From assembly GCA_002077045.2 (NCBI GenBank), contig KZ111142.1:909017-973016 (forward strand): DNA of 64,000 nucleotides, in the 5' to 3' direction. Positions 1 to 10,113 of this stretch are shown here, piece by piece. The notes below the pieces were generated by a model that saw only the letters and a program-made list of their open reading frames with translations, had not been told where the DNA came from and searched no databases. The number at the start of each line of letters is the position of its first letter. The stretch's first letter is position 1. Both the position numbers and the translations under genes were made by a program. The DNA comes from Rachicladosporium sp. CCFEE 5018 (lineage: Eukaryota > Ascomycota > Dothideomycetes > Cladosporiales > Cladosporiaceae).

Positions 1-72
1 GGATTCGATCTCAAGGTCACTCCGCAGAGAGCGTGAGACATATGTTGTATGAATTTAAAACAAGAGCATAGC

Positions 73-802
73 TCAATGCTGCTGCTTCCCCTTCGCCACC
101 CTCTTCTTCTCAACCATTGCATCGAATCGCTTCGAACACCCAACACCCGCAACAGCTTGCGCGGCACACCACAACCAGAACAATCCGGTTTTGGGATTGA
201 CTGAATGTTTCCTCAGCCTTGCAGGCACAAAGTACGCCAGTTCTGCAGCGTGGATGACCAGCAGCCCCCCAAACAGCCAAGGCTGTATTCTATAGCTGAA
301 CCTCGCCAACCCCGCTCCAAGCGATCTCTCAACGATGCCACCAGATGCGAACCACCATCGCTGACTGTAAGCCGCGAAGATGCCAAGTATGACGGCGAAC
401 TCGACCCCGTAGCGGCCAGTTGGCCAGATGAACTCGTCGATCGTGATGTCTGAGCGGCCAAGACCTCTCAAGCAATCTTGATCCATCGACACCACACGTT
501 CGCGGGCCTCGCTATAGGACTTCAAAGGCGGGTCGAAAGGAATCCGGTGGGCTTTGCCGCTTGCAGTGAGGTTCATACCGTTCAGATCGACGGATGTGAG
601 AACGCCACTTTGTGCAGTCCAGGCGGAGACCTTGCTGTAGTGCTCGAGATATCGGACAATCTAGGAACATCAGTACAAGTGGCTTGGACAAGAATTCATT
701 GAAGGCACTCACGGAATCATGATGATCTTTCTGCATATGAGAGACGATTCGCTGCTGAGCAGCCGCGTTCTTACCTGCTTGGTCTGCCATCTTCGACGAC
801 AC
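73..802 (-). CDS. DUF2470-domain integral membrane protein
   Basis: Two exons, 802-713 and 660-73 (225 aa), with a 52-nt intron (donor GTGAGT). Splicing joins HMQKDHHDS to IVRYLEHYSKVSAW, which rebuilds the start of the DUF2470 fold; neither piece is complete alone. Residues 1 to about 80 are this heme-oxygenase/FMN-binding-like domain. The C-terminal half carries roughly three hydrophobic segments (starting near GVEFAVILGIF, LFGGLLVIHAAEL and GLFWLWCAAQAVAG) and a basic tail, so it is probably a membrane protein facing the cytosol or ER. DUF2470 proteins have no firmly established reaction in fungi, so no substrate is claimed. It is divergent from the gene starting at 1541. Confidence 0.8.
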
Positions 803-1540
803 TGGGCTGATCAGATTCGGGCTTCAAGTTCTGCTCTATAGCTCTCATGCAACGAACGTTGAAGACTCGATGAACGCTTCAGCGCAGACGAAAGGGAGAA
901 GAAGTGAGACTGTCGTTGCGATCAACGGTGCCGAGGCAGCACGTGAACTCGACATTCAAATTGTTGTGCTTTACGAGCAAACGATTCAAATGCAACTGAC
1001 ACAGATGCCGTCCTCGTCGAGGATTAATATATCTAATGGCACGCATTCTCTCATCATTCTTGACACTTGGTGCACACGATCTGAGGATATACGAATGATG
1101 GCCGACGGCAGAAGACAGCTGCACTTGCACAAATCTACTGTGCAAAGTCTGTCTGCCGTGCTCAGCCACACGCAGACCACTTTTCAAGAGCCGGCGGCTG
1201 ACTCCGACGCCCCCGATCTGCATGGTTGTCGGCTAGTGCGACGCGCAAGGATGTGCCTTGCTTTGTACAGATACCCTAGCGGCGGGGGGCTGGTAGGGCC
1301 AAGGTGCTTCCATTGCGTCAGACGAAGACAGCGCTGCCGAATCGCATCGAGGCCGCGAAACAGGTTTCACGGTGGGCTGGCTCGAAATCCTTCCTCCCCG
1401 GTAGGGTCTCCATATGTATACCTTACCATTGCAATCGATACCTGTGGGCGTCTCTATTTCAGCTATCTCCAACATCACCAAAACCCTTTCAAATCCCAAT
1501 ACCTTGGTCCACTCCAAAACCCAAGGAGTAGTCTACCGCC
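803..1540. promoter_or_regulatory. Divergent intergenic region
   Basis: This stretch lies between the start codons of two outward-facing genes and presumably holds both promoters. A CA/CT-rich leader (about 1470-1540) precedes the rightward gene, typical of fungal 5' untranslated regions. A 236-codon frame at 870-1580 crosses it but looks non-coding. Confidence 0.45.
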
Positions 1541-2206
1541 ATGTCGGAAAAGCAAGAAGAATCGCAATCAGCCTCTGTAGGTGCCGAAGGCGGTGCAAGC
1601 GCCGGCGGTAGCGTCGGCGCCTCAGCCAGCAAATCCTCCTCCTCCGTCAAGAAAACTCCCAAAAAGCTCGGCGGCAAGAAAGAAGCCGCGGCCAAGGAGG
1701 AAGAACCTCAGCAGCAACCCACTCCCGATGCCACGGACGAGGGCGGCGAAGACGCACAGGCTGACGCCGAGGGTGAGGAGCAGGCCGAGCCGGAACCCCA
1801 GCAGCAGCGCGAGAAGTCCCGCAGACGCCAGAGTCGTGGACGGGGACGCAAGGGAGGCGATTCGGATGCGGAGAGTGTGGCGAGGAGCGATCAGAGTGCT
1901 AGTGGAGGGAGGAGGCAGAGGCAGAAGCAGAAGAAGCAGCAGGGCAAGGGTGGTGGTGGGCTAGACGACATCACTGAGGGTCTACCTGGAGGCGAGATGG
2001 TGCAGGACACCGCAGGCAAGGCTGTTGGGCAGGTCGGCGACACCGCAGGCAAGGCGCTCGGTGGGCTGACTGGAGGCGGGGAGAAGAAGGAAGAGGAGGA
2101 GGGTGGTGGGGAGCAACTGCGATTGCGACTTGAGCTGAACCTGGACATCGAGATCCAGCTGAAGGCTAAGATCCACGGTGACCTGACACTGGGTCTGCTC
2201 AACTAG
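1541..2206 (+). CDS. Low-complexity protein with conserved beta-strand tail (copy A)
   Basis: Single-exon frame of 221 aa starting at an ATG after a CA-rich leader. Residues 1-185 are disordered: Ser/Ala/Gly-rich, then acidic Glu/Gln-rich, then a basic Arg/Lys/Gln stretch (SRGRGRKGG) and a Gly-rich part with the repeated phrase DTAGKA. The last ~30 residues are sharply different: alternating hydrophobic and charged residues (LRLRLELNLDIEIQLKAKI, then HGDLTLGLLN). This predicts a beta-hairpin or amphipathic strand. The same tail ends the next gene (3056-3670). I recognise this as a conserved fungal tail but know no function. Composition suggests a soluble scaffold or nucleic-acid-associated protein; that is inference only. 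Confidence 0.7.
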   Translation: MSEKQEESQSASVGAEGGASAGGSVGASASKSSSSVKKTPKKLGGKKEAAAKEEEPQQQPTPDATDEGGEDAQADAEGEEQAEPEPQQQREKSRRRQSRGRGRKGGDSDAESVARSDQSASGGRRQRQKQKKQQGKGGGGLDDITEGLPGGEMVQDTAGKAVGQVGDTAGKALGGLTGGGEKKEEEEGGGEQLRLRLELNLDIEIQLKAKIHGDLTLGLLN

Positions 2207-3055
2207 ATGGACTTGGAAATACGAGGTGTTCACTGACACATTGGTGTTCAGTGGTGCTTTGATGTTCTATGTAATGCACCGCAATCTATGGCACTACCTA
2301 CCACAATCATCACCTTCCTGCTATGCTTCGATCTTTACTCTTTGGCAATGCTACCCTTCGGATATGCACGGCGACACGGTACAGAATCTCGTTCGACAGT
2401 TCCACCGCTTCAGACAGTTGCTAAACTCTCACTGTAAGCGAACCGGGCACAAATTCCACTAATGAAACCTCATCAATCGAATTACTCTCATTCGTCTCCT
2501 CCCAAACTCAGATTACGAGTCGTTCGACTGCTCCAGCCACCCCACGCGCCAACCACGCACTTCCCAAACGTCCGTCAAAAGTCTGTCTTCCACTTCCATC
2601 AAGATTCTTGCACAACGACGCGCGTAGAATGCTTGCATGAGACAAAGTGACTTCATCGCTGCGGCGTAGCGGGGCCGGAACGCTCGCATGCAGTAAGTAA
2701 TCCCTGTTGGCGATCGAGGATGTCGGCAGCAGCGCCGGTGGGGTAAAGACGTGCAAGTTGCGGCGAGGATGGAAACAGGTTTCTAGAGGGAGCAGTAGTC
2801 ATTGGCTGGCGGCGGTTAGGACCTTGCTGCGGATTGCGGCATTCGTGGGAGGGCTCGAGAAGCTGCCGTTGCTGCGTCTGCTGGACCTACTGGCCGTTGT
2901 CTATAGAACTAGAAGGACTGCATCATTGACGATTGCTGCATTACTTGACCCGTTCGAGTACTGGACCACTGGACCACATAGCCATAGATTGAACATACAC
3001 TCCGAACCCTCTCCTAAAGCCCTTCGCAGCGGGTCGTTGCCAAACAACCGCAAAC
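2207..3055. other. Intergenic spacer between the two tail paralogues
   Basis: About 850 bases with only short overlapping frames on both strands and no recognisable protein, RNA or repeat. It presumably contains the 3' end of copy A and the promoter of copy B. Confidence 0.4.
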
Positions 3056-3670
3056 ATGGTCAAAGAAACCGAAGCCCCCGACAGAATATACCACAAGGAA
3101 GCCGACGATGAATCGGAGCAAGAGGAAATCGATCGCCGCAAGCAACAACTCATCCAGCGACAGGAAGCCGATGGCGGTCCGCCCCGGCAACCCAATAAGG
3201 AAATTGAAGAAGGCCGCACCGTAACGCAGAACAAGAAAGTCCAAAACCTCGTCGCCATGCAACGCCGCGAAGAAGGCCTCGAAACGAACCGCTCTCGCTC
3301 CTCCTCGCGACGAGACCGGCGAAAGCGGCTGCGAAAGGAGCAGGACGAGGGAAAGCACATGTTCACGACCAGTCTCGAAGTCCTCGAAGAAGCGGACGCA
3401 CGCGGCGATCTCCAGGCTCAGCGGCCGTTTGAGCGTATTGGGCCGGACAGCACGTCCATGGACGGGCCTGTCACACACGCCCGCGCTATGAGGGGCGAGA
3501 TTCCACTTCGAGGCTCAGATCCCAGGCAGCCGGAGTATATGCCGTATAAGAAGTTTGGCGAGGCGCCGGGAGGGGATAGTGATGGATTGAAGTTGAGCTT
3601 GGAGGCGAATTTGGAGATTGAGATCGAGTTGAAGGCGAGTATTCGTGGAGATCTGGTGTTGAGTTTATAG
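3056..3670 (+). CDS. Low-complexity protein with conserved beta-strand tail (copy B)
   Basis: 204-aa frame. The body is highly charged and probably disordered or helical (ESEQEEIDRRKQQLIQRQE; RSRSSSRRDRRKRLRKEQ). The final ~30 residues (LKLSLEANLEIEIELKA, then SIRGDLVLSL) match the tail of copy A in length, spacing and alternation. The bodies of the two proteins share only low complexity, and their tail codons differ widely at synonymous positions, so any duplication is old. The stop codon TAG at 3668-3670 overlaps a consensus 5' splice site (GTAAGT from 3670). Splicing to the AG at 3747-3748 would replace the stop and add Tyr-Glu before a TAA ending at 3755. Function unknown. Confidence 0.72.
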   Translation: MVKETEAPDRIYHKEADDESEQEEIDRRKQQLIQRQEADGGPPRQPNKEIEEGRTVTQNKKVQNLVAMQRREEGLETNRSRSSSRRDRRKRLRKEQDEGKHMFTTSLEVLEEADARGDLQAQRPFERIGPDSTSMDGPVTHARAMRGEIPLRGSDPRQPEYMPYKKFGEAPGGDSDGLKLSLEANLEIEIELKASIRGDLVLSL

Positions 3671-4113
3671 TAAGTCCCTCCCCCTCCGACTCTGCAAGAC
3701 CGTGGAGATGCCGTGACATGTGGATGGTGTTTGTAACGAAGTCGACAGCGAGTAACGGTGGCCCTACAGTGCTTGAACTCGAGCTTCACACCATACGATG
3801 GAAGGATCGATCGGCGAGGATGGAGTCTGGGGCGATTCCATGCGCATAGGCTGATGGATGTGCTTTCTGATATAGTACTTGAAAGGTGATGCATACATGT
3901 ATATAGTGAACGCTATGCTATGATCGTACAAGAACGCCGATGAGAGCGCATATCATGCATCTTTGCTCCGATGGTCTGCTGTACCAATCGCGCTATGCCT
4001 ATGAAAACACCCCGCTAGACATACAAATCCAGCCTTCATGTTTGCATCGTACACATCCTCTTACTGGCCGATACCCAGCCATACCCCGCCCGATCATACA
4101 AAATCCTACATCC
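3671..4113. other. Convergent intergenic spacer
   Basis: 3' regions of copy B and of the large leftward gene meet here. Apart from the possible short terminal exon at 3749-3755, I see no coding or structural feature. Confidence 0.4.
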
Positions 4114-7100
4114 TCACTTCTTCCCCACCCCACCCAACGCACTAGAACTCCTGAATATAACCCTCCTCGTCGCACCCGCCTTGCCGATCTCTCCCACAAC
4201 CCCCTTATCACCCCTCGCCTTCTCTGCACTAGCTTTCGTGACTTTCTCCAGCATGCCCTCAATCCACTTCGCCTTGTGCTCAGGCAGATCAGCCTTCTTG
4301 CCACTGTTATTCGCGCTGGCGAAAGCAGTCCGCGATGCAAGCGAGTCTGCAGTCGATGGGCGTGAGGATCTGTTAGGCGTTGAGGTGTAGTTGGCTGGCG
4401 TCGGACTACTCGAAGTCTCTGGTGAGACCGGCGTGGCGGCGCTGTCGTTGCTTCCAGGGCGAGAGCCAGGGATAGGTGTCTGCCTGGCAGCGGCACCACT
4501 CACCTTTCTCGAGCTTGTGCCAGCGCTGGCTAGGGTCGATACATCGACCTCTCGACCTCCACTGACTGTGCGACTGCCGTGATGTTCGGCGTACTGTCGC
4601 AGGTAGTCTGCGAGATCTGCCCACCCGCCGCCGACACGCACCATGACACGCTCGTTTTCGCCTACCAGTCGGACGAAGAGACGGATTGGCTGTTCTTCAC
4701 GCCCTGCTTGAGTAAGATGGTACAGCTTCACCTCGGGATCTGCTGCGGATTGTGACTTCTTAGCATCGAGCTCCGCGGGCGCAAGGGTGAGCCCTGAACT
4801 CTTCGTCTGCGAGACAAGACGAGGCGTCTTCGGTCGAGGATCACTAGCGTTCCGCGGCGAAGATCTAGGATTAGACCGGAACTTGATAGGCGCCGGTAAA
4901 GCTTCGAGCACGGAACTAACGTGGCGATCGAAGGACGCCGCATCATGCTTCGTCGGTGTCTTGAAGGCAGGTTTCTTCTTCTGGGGAGTGAGTGTAGCAG
5001 CGGGAGGCTGGCGACGCTTGCCCATGAGAGCGTTCAGGTCCGCTTTCTGGGCTGCTGGACTGCTGTCTGCGACTGCTGCGGCTCGCTTAGGCATTGGTCC
5101 GCTTGTTCTCGGAAGTACTGGTGACTCCTCGAGCGGTGACACGGGACTCGGACCTTCGGAAGCATCGTCCTTGGCTGCAGACTCTTCTGCGACACTAGGC
5201 ACATGACCACTTGGCGGCACTGGAAATGCAGCGAAGCTCTGCTGCCCGATGGGAGATTGCGAATGCTCGGCCGGACTGCTTGACTTCGACTGCAACACAG
5301 AAGTCGGTCTTCGTTTGCTCAGGTCGATGCTGCGAAGCTCAGATCGGGAATGAGACTCGATACTCGTCATGCTTGCCCGTTTCACCATGAGAGGCTTCCT
5401 GACAGACAGGTCGTCATTGTCAATTTCGCCGTGGAGACCCGGGATTCTGAGGCGAAGATGCAGTGGAGATGCCAAGGGCGTACTGATGCTCCGATTTTGG
5501 AGTGGAGTGACAGCTGCGACGCTGTTGCGTTGTGATGCTGTGGGACTCTGGAGGGGGAAATATCCGATGCTCGCGTCTCTAATCTCGGGCGAAGACATGG
5601 CTGACAGTGGAGACTCCGGGGAGCTTTGATCGTGTAGCTGCTGCAAATCCCTTGGAGAGTCGTTCTGGGACTTTGCATGGTGTTCCGTCTCGTTGGTGTT
5701 GCTTTGGTCGATCAAATCTGCACTGAGTGCCTCGCGATCACTTAAGGACGCACTGCGTACCTCCTTGTGAGCGAGAGCTTTTTGCTCGTCTAACCATTCG
5801 ATCGACCTTCGCAGGCCTGATGGTGATCCGGCGCGACCTGTCGATCCACGGCGGGCTGCTGATGTGGCGTTACGTTCGTCCGGTGTTGCCGGCAAGCTAT
5901 CAACAAACATGCGATCGAAGGCATTGCTGTCCAGTGGCCCCGGGCTATGAATCTCTGTACTGTTGTCGCTGAGCTCATGATGTAGGCTCGGCAGACCAGG
6001 CGCAGGCACAGGCGCAGTCTCGTGTATCGGGGAAACTTGCGCAGGTGTAGTGCCAGCGTGAGGGGACGCAACGGGCGATGCAAGTGGCCAGTCCTCGGTT
6101 TTGGCTGGAGCCACTGTGGTGTCCGGCTCTGTCTCTCTCTCGTGTCCCACTGCAGGTGAGGAATTGCTATGCTGACCGGTGATGTTCATTTTGGTCGACG
6201 GCGTTGACTTCACATCCAGCATCACTGCCTCGGGTGAAGAAGGCGTATCTGCTCGGCTCTCCAGAGGGGCAGTCCCTGCCCCAGATAGCATAACACCTTT
6301 CGCGTGCGCCTCTTCTGCCGGTCCCACTGTATTGACGCCTGCAGGGGCAACAACCTCGCGATCCCCATTCGTCAAACTAGATGTCCGCTCCTTACCCGAC
6401 AAAGTCCTCCTCGACGCCGCCGAGCTACTACGACTCACCTCCTCCGGCTTATCCTTCTTGAACAGTCGAGTGAACGCATTACTAGCATGTTCAAACGACC
6501 TCACGGGAGACTTAGTCGCGCGTTGTAACGAGCTGGTACGCTCGGCGTCCGACAGGAAAGCAGCGCGCTTCTTGACCATGATGTTGGCTGGCACACTGCT
6601 TGTTGAAACAGATCGCGAAGGTACGTCTGCTGCAAGATGGTCGTCGCCATGTCCTGTGGAGGGAATTGCATCGAACACATGTCGAGGGTTAGCTCCGGCC
6701 TCGGGCGCACTCGGCTCGTCGCTGACCTTGGTAATAGTGACTACGTTCCGAAGCGCGTCCGATGGTTCGAGATGGTCCTCATTCGTATCTTTAGGTTGAT
6801 AAGGGTGGGCAACAAGTTTAATCTCTGTCGCATGAGCACAACCACCAGTCTCAGGTCCGCTCGATGCTGCCGGTGTCGGCTCCGCCGAAAGATGCTTAAC
6901 ATCGATTATGGCAGAATCAATCATTGCCTCCATGTCTGTCACGTTCTCCTGTGGGATCGTGCTGGCTGTGACCAGCTGAGCGCCGTTCGAGGCGTGAATC
7001 CTGACGTCGGTAGATTGATCAGTAGAGCCACCAAAGTGATCATCAGGTGTGAGATCCTTGCTGAGTCGTCTTGCCTCGTGATCAGCAGCTCGACTCTCAA

Positions 7101-8136
7101 CGAGCTTGCGATCAAGGATTGTGCGCTCAACCTGTTCCCTCCACTCCGAGTACTTCTGCTCAAAGTGCTCAAAGTCTTCGATCCAGCGCTCCGGTAGAGT
7201 CTCTGCTCCACCTTCCGTTTCGTCGAGCAAGTTGTCGAGTCGCCTACCGAGACTCGTGATGCGATCCTCGAGCCTGGTCTGCAGGTCGAGCAGGTGGTCA
7301 TTTTCAGACGCCTTTCTTTGGCCCGAAGCATCAGATTCGCTCGCTGAAGGTTTCAGGGCATCCCATGCACCGCCTAGCTCGCTCCTTGCCTGCTTCATGC
7401 CATCCAGGAATCCGGGCACCTGTCGAAGGATCCATAGTCGGGTGGTCCATACGTCCAGCAACTTGTTCAGCCGCGAAAGATATGGCAACGCCTTCAGTAT
7501 TGTAGCTGTGACCACAGTCGTATAATCATCCAATTTCCTCCCCTTCGCAGCATTCCCATTGACTTTACTCCCATCCTCTGCATCCTGATGTGCAACCCTC
7601 ACAAACCCCTTCAACTCCTCCACATCCACATCCTCAACCCCCCTCTCAATCTCCACAATCCTGTGCTCATACCCCTCCACAGTCCGCCTCGGCAAACTCC
7701 CCCACCACTCCACCTCTTCCTCGTCCTCCCCATGCCGCTCCCACACCTCATCCCCAACGTCAACCCTCCTCCTCTTCCGTTCCCTCACCTCCTCAAACCC
7801 TCCCTCATCATCCCACTCCCACCCCTCAACCTCCCTCACCCAAGCCCGAACATCCACACAGAACCCCGCCGCCCGCTGACCCAGCACCCTTCGCGAATCA
7901 GGCGTATGCTCGAAGCACTTGGCCAATGCATCGGCTCTAGGCGACGCCGCGCGCGTCTGGCCAAAAGCTCTGAGAGCAACCGTAGGGGAGAGGTCGCGGA
8001 GGAGTGGATCGGCGTCTATATGCCGACCATACGACACCTGTCTCCGCACGGGGGAGTGCGAGGCGGAGCGAAGGGGTCGTGCTGGCGGAGCGAATGTAGG
8101 GGGATCGACTAGAGGATTACTGCTGATATTTGCCAT
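4114..8136 (-). CDS. KAR9-like protein with GAS2/GAR microtubule-binding domain
   Basis: Intronless 1340-aa frame. The N-terminal third fits the fungal KAR9 family: EWWGSLPRRTVEGYEHRI, then a helical core around LPYLSRLNKLLDVWTTRL, then coiled segments (DRITSLGRRLDNLLDE). KAR9-type proteins link microtubule plus ends to the actin/myosin system for spindle or nuclear positioning. The middle (about 400-1100) is Ser/Pro/Thr-rich and disordered, with many SP/TP sites that suggest cell-cycle kinase control. At about 1130-1195 lies a GAR (Gas2-related) domain (YHLTQAGREEQPIRLFVRLV, then ERVMVRVGGGWADLADYL), known to bind microtubules. A basic Ser-rich tail follows. The GAR call is strong; the KAR9 call is good but from memory. 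Confidence 0.82.
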   Translation of the reverse strand: MANISSNPLVDPPTFAPPARPLRSASHSPVRRQVSYGRHIDADPLLRDLSPTVALRAFGQTRAASPRADALAKCFEHTPDSRRVLGQRAAGFCVDVRAWVREVEGWEWDDEGGFEEVRERKRRRVDVGDEVWERHGEDEEEVEWWGSLPRRTVEGYEHRIVEIERGVEDVDVEELKGFVRVAHQDAEDGSKVNGNAAKGRKLDDYTTVVTATILKALPYLSRLNKLLDVWTTRLWILRQVPGFLDGMKQARSELGGAWDALKPSASESDASGQRKASENDHLLDLQTRLEDRITSLGRRLDNLLDETEGGAETLPERWIEDFEHFEQKYSEWREQVERTILDRKLVESRAADHEARRLSKDLTPDDHFGGSTDQSTDVRIHASNGAQLVTASTIPQENVTDMEAMIDSAIIDVKHLSAEPTPAASSGPETGGCAHATEIKLVAHPYQPKDTNEDHLEPSDALRNVVTITKVSDEPSAPEAGANPRHVFDAIPSTGHGDDHLAADVPSRSVSTSSVPANIMVKKRAAFLSDAERTSSLQRATKSPVRSFEHASNAFTRLFKKDKPEEVSRSSSAASRRTLSGKERTSSLTNGDREVVAPAGVNTVGPAEEAHAKGVMLSGAGTAPLESRADTPSSPEAVMLDVKSTPSTKMNITGQHSNSSPAVGHERETEPDTTVAPAKTEDWPLASPVASPHAGTTPAQVSPIHETAPVPAPGLPSLHHELSDNSTEIHSPGPLDSNAFDRMFVDSLPATPDERNATSAARRGSTGRAGSPSGLRRSIEWLDEQKALAHKEVRSASLSDREALSADLIDQSNTNETEHHAKSQNDSPRDLQQLHDQSSPESPLSAMSSPEIRDASIGYFPLQSPTASQRNSVAAVTPLQNRSISTPLASPLHLRLRIPGLHGEIDNDDLSVRKPLMVKRASMTSIESHSRSELRSIDLSKRRPTSVLQSKSSSPAEHSQSPIGQQSFAAFPVPPSGHVPSVAEESAAKDDASEGPSPVSPLEESPVLPRTSGPMPKRAAAVADSSPAAQKADLNALMGKRRQPPAATLTPQKKKPAFKTPTKHDAASFDRHVSSVLEALPAPIKFRSNPRSSPRNASDPRPKTPRLVSQTKSSGLTLAPAELDAKKSQSAADPEVKLYHLTQAGREEQPIRLFVRLVGENERVMVRVGGGWADLADYLRQYAEHHGSRTVSGGREVDVSTLASAGTSSRKVSGAAARQTPIPGSRPGSNDSAATPVSPETSSSPTPANYTSTPNRSSRPSTADSLASRTAFASANNSGKKADLPEHKAKWIEGMLEKVTKASAEKARGDKGVVGEIGKAGATRRVIFRSSSALGGVGKK

Positions 8137-8735
8137 GTCGTGGAACTTTGGCGTTGGTGTAAGTTAGTTCAGTGTGGTGGTGCAGTTGGTGTGGCTGGTG
8201 ATGGGCCTATGGATCGGCGACAAAGACAATGGAAGTCACATCTTGGAAGCATCGGGGATTTTCAAACGTCGCACTCTTGTCGCGTGGCGCGTGGTTCAAT
8301 TGTCTTGGTTGAGCGTGTGTCGTGTTGTCGGACGTGTTCGGGCGAGACATGCATGTATCGTGGCTTGTGGGTACAATTGTTGGAAGTTCTGGAAGCATGG
8401 TGGATGTGACGTCTCTGTGAACTCTGTACATGTCTATAACAGAAGCCAGACACCACCAAGCCTCTCGATGCACCTCCATAACGAGAACTACTGGAATAGG
8501 AACAGGCAACGTCAACGTAGGTGAAAGCCTTCGTAGCAAACTCCCATTACAGCGGAAAACAGGCACCAGTGTCCGCGGCCTTGCCCTCGCAGCCCTCGTG
8601 TATCATGACCATAATCCTCATGACCCTCCCAAACGCCTCTTTCATGCCTCCGATGCCGTCGGTGCCGCTTCTTCGACCCAGAACCTCGCTCGATACCAGC
8701 TCAGGCATGCTCCATGATGCGTAAGCCACGTACGC
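8137..8735. other. Intergenic region upstream of the KAR9/GAS2-like gene
   Basis: About 600 bases between the start of the KAR9/GAS2 gene and the stop of the MOB gene, both leftward. It should hold the promoter of the former. No convincing frame or RNA seen. Confidence 0.35.
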
Positions 8736-9733
8736 TCATTCGCTCCTCAGCATACTCTCCACCAACTCCCCAAGTGGACCCCACCACTCCCCCTTTCCCT
8801 TCCCTCCACTACCACCCTCTTCAGCCAACCCAAATTCCTCAACAAACAACACGTAGTGCTTGAAACCCGTATTGAGATGTGGCTCCAGCCCCAACCCCCT
8901 CACAACCGTATAATGATGGCAGTAGATATGCGCATAAATCCTATATAGCCTTTTGAAGATCATGCGGACAGTCTTCTCAAAGTCTGCTGGGAACGGCACG
9001 CCCGGTGCAGTCGGGAAGAGCGTGGCATTCGAGAGGTGGTTGGAAGTCCAGGTGAGAAGGTGGGAGATGTAAGTCGGTGCTGGAAGGCGCGTGGGTTTCG
9101 GGAATTTGGGAGGGTCGTGCCAGAGGTATTCGAATTCGTCTGTGGCCTTCATCTCGGGGCAGGTGGTCGGGGAGCAGAATTCAGTGATGCTGCCGTAGAG
9201 GAGGTTGATTTGGTTGTAGAAATCGACGACTGCATGATAGCGTTAGTAACAACGTCGATGCTCAATGAGATCTGATTGACTGTACCATTGACAGCCAGGC
9301 ACTCATTCCTATCCTCCCCCTCAGGTAGTTGCACGCATTTCCTCAGACTATTCCCGCCTAATGTCGCGTCGGCGAACTGCTTCAATTGCCAGGTACTGCT
9401 TCCCTTCGCGCGTTTCTGGCTCTGGAACGTCTGCCGACTGCGGGCATTGCTGTTGCTGCGACCAAAGTTAACTTGCTGTCCTAGCCATCCGCCATGCCCG
9501 GGCCAAGCAGGCTTGTCGTTCCTCAACGGCGGCGGCGCGTCTGAGAAGAACGTGTGGATCTGGTGCTGAAGTGGGCTTTTATGGACTGCGTCTGGAGGCA
9601 GTGGGAGGTGTAGGGAGCTTTCTGATGCAGCGAGGATGTTTGATTGGAGTGCGGGCAGAGGCTTGGGCGAGTGAGGATAGTGAGCTTGGGGCGAGGAGTG
9701 AGGGACGAACATTGTGTTGATGAAGGAGCTCAT
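8736..9733 (-). CDS. mob1: MOB1/phocein-family kinase activator
   Basis: The C-terminal exon 9229-8736 is certain, joined to 9286 upstream across a 56-nt intron, giving EGEDRNECLAVN then VVDFYNQINLLYGSITEFC. MOB proteins are non-enzymatic co-activators of NDR/LATS kinases in mitotic exit/SIN and morphogenesis pathways. The zinc site is present: the two Cys of CSPTTCP and the two His in YAHIYCHHY. The conserved phrase RGLGLEPHLNTGFKHYVLF follows; a short Gly/Lys insert precedes WWGPLGELVESMLRSE. The N-terminus can be read unspliced (extra ~85 residues) or with a 255-nt intron 9710-9456 (branch GTTAAC before CGCAG), which gives MSSFINT...NARSRQTFQSQKR and a normal 228-aa MOB1. I prefer the spliced form. 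Confidence 0.9.
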
Positions 9734-10113
9734 CTTGAGCTGTGGTCTGGGTGAGGTGGTCGTCTTGTCGGGCTGCTGCATTCCGGTGGGTTAGCCAGGG
9801 AACAGAGTAGTCCTGGTGGGCATCATACCAGCAGGGACAACGTCGAAGAAGTCTAAACCAGCTCGACGGGGACCTTTCGTATGAGGGAGATAACAAGAAA
9901 GGTACTTGTGAGGTGCGAAGGTAAAGTGAACAATGATCTAATCGCGACCACGCTCTGGAGCGACAAACATACTGCTGTATCCGGCTAGCGCGATATCATC
10001 CAATGTAACCTCTACGAGCATGTCCGATGATCTAGTAACATACACCCTATAGAGTACACAGTCCGCATAGTCACCGAACTCCTCCCTCTCCACACCCCCC
10101 ACCAACCCTAATC
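9734..10113. promoter_or_regulatory. Divergent promoter region
   Basis: Sits between the leftward MOB gene and the rightward membrane-protein gene. Its right end is a pyrimidine-rich tract (CTCCCTCTCCACACCCCCC, about 10080-10098) just before the start codon at 10114, a common fungal core-promoter/leader pattern. Confidence 0.45.

Noticed and set aside
870..1580. 236-codon plus-strand frame with an ATG, running into the start of copy A
   Set aside because: It has no conserved motif and irregular composition, and it spans the promoter and leader of the gene at 1541 in another frame. Likely chance.
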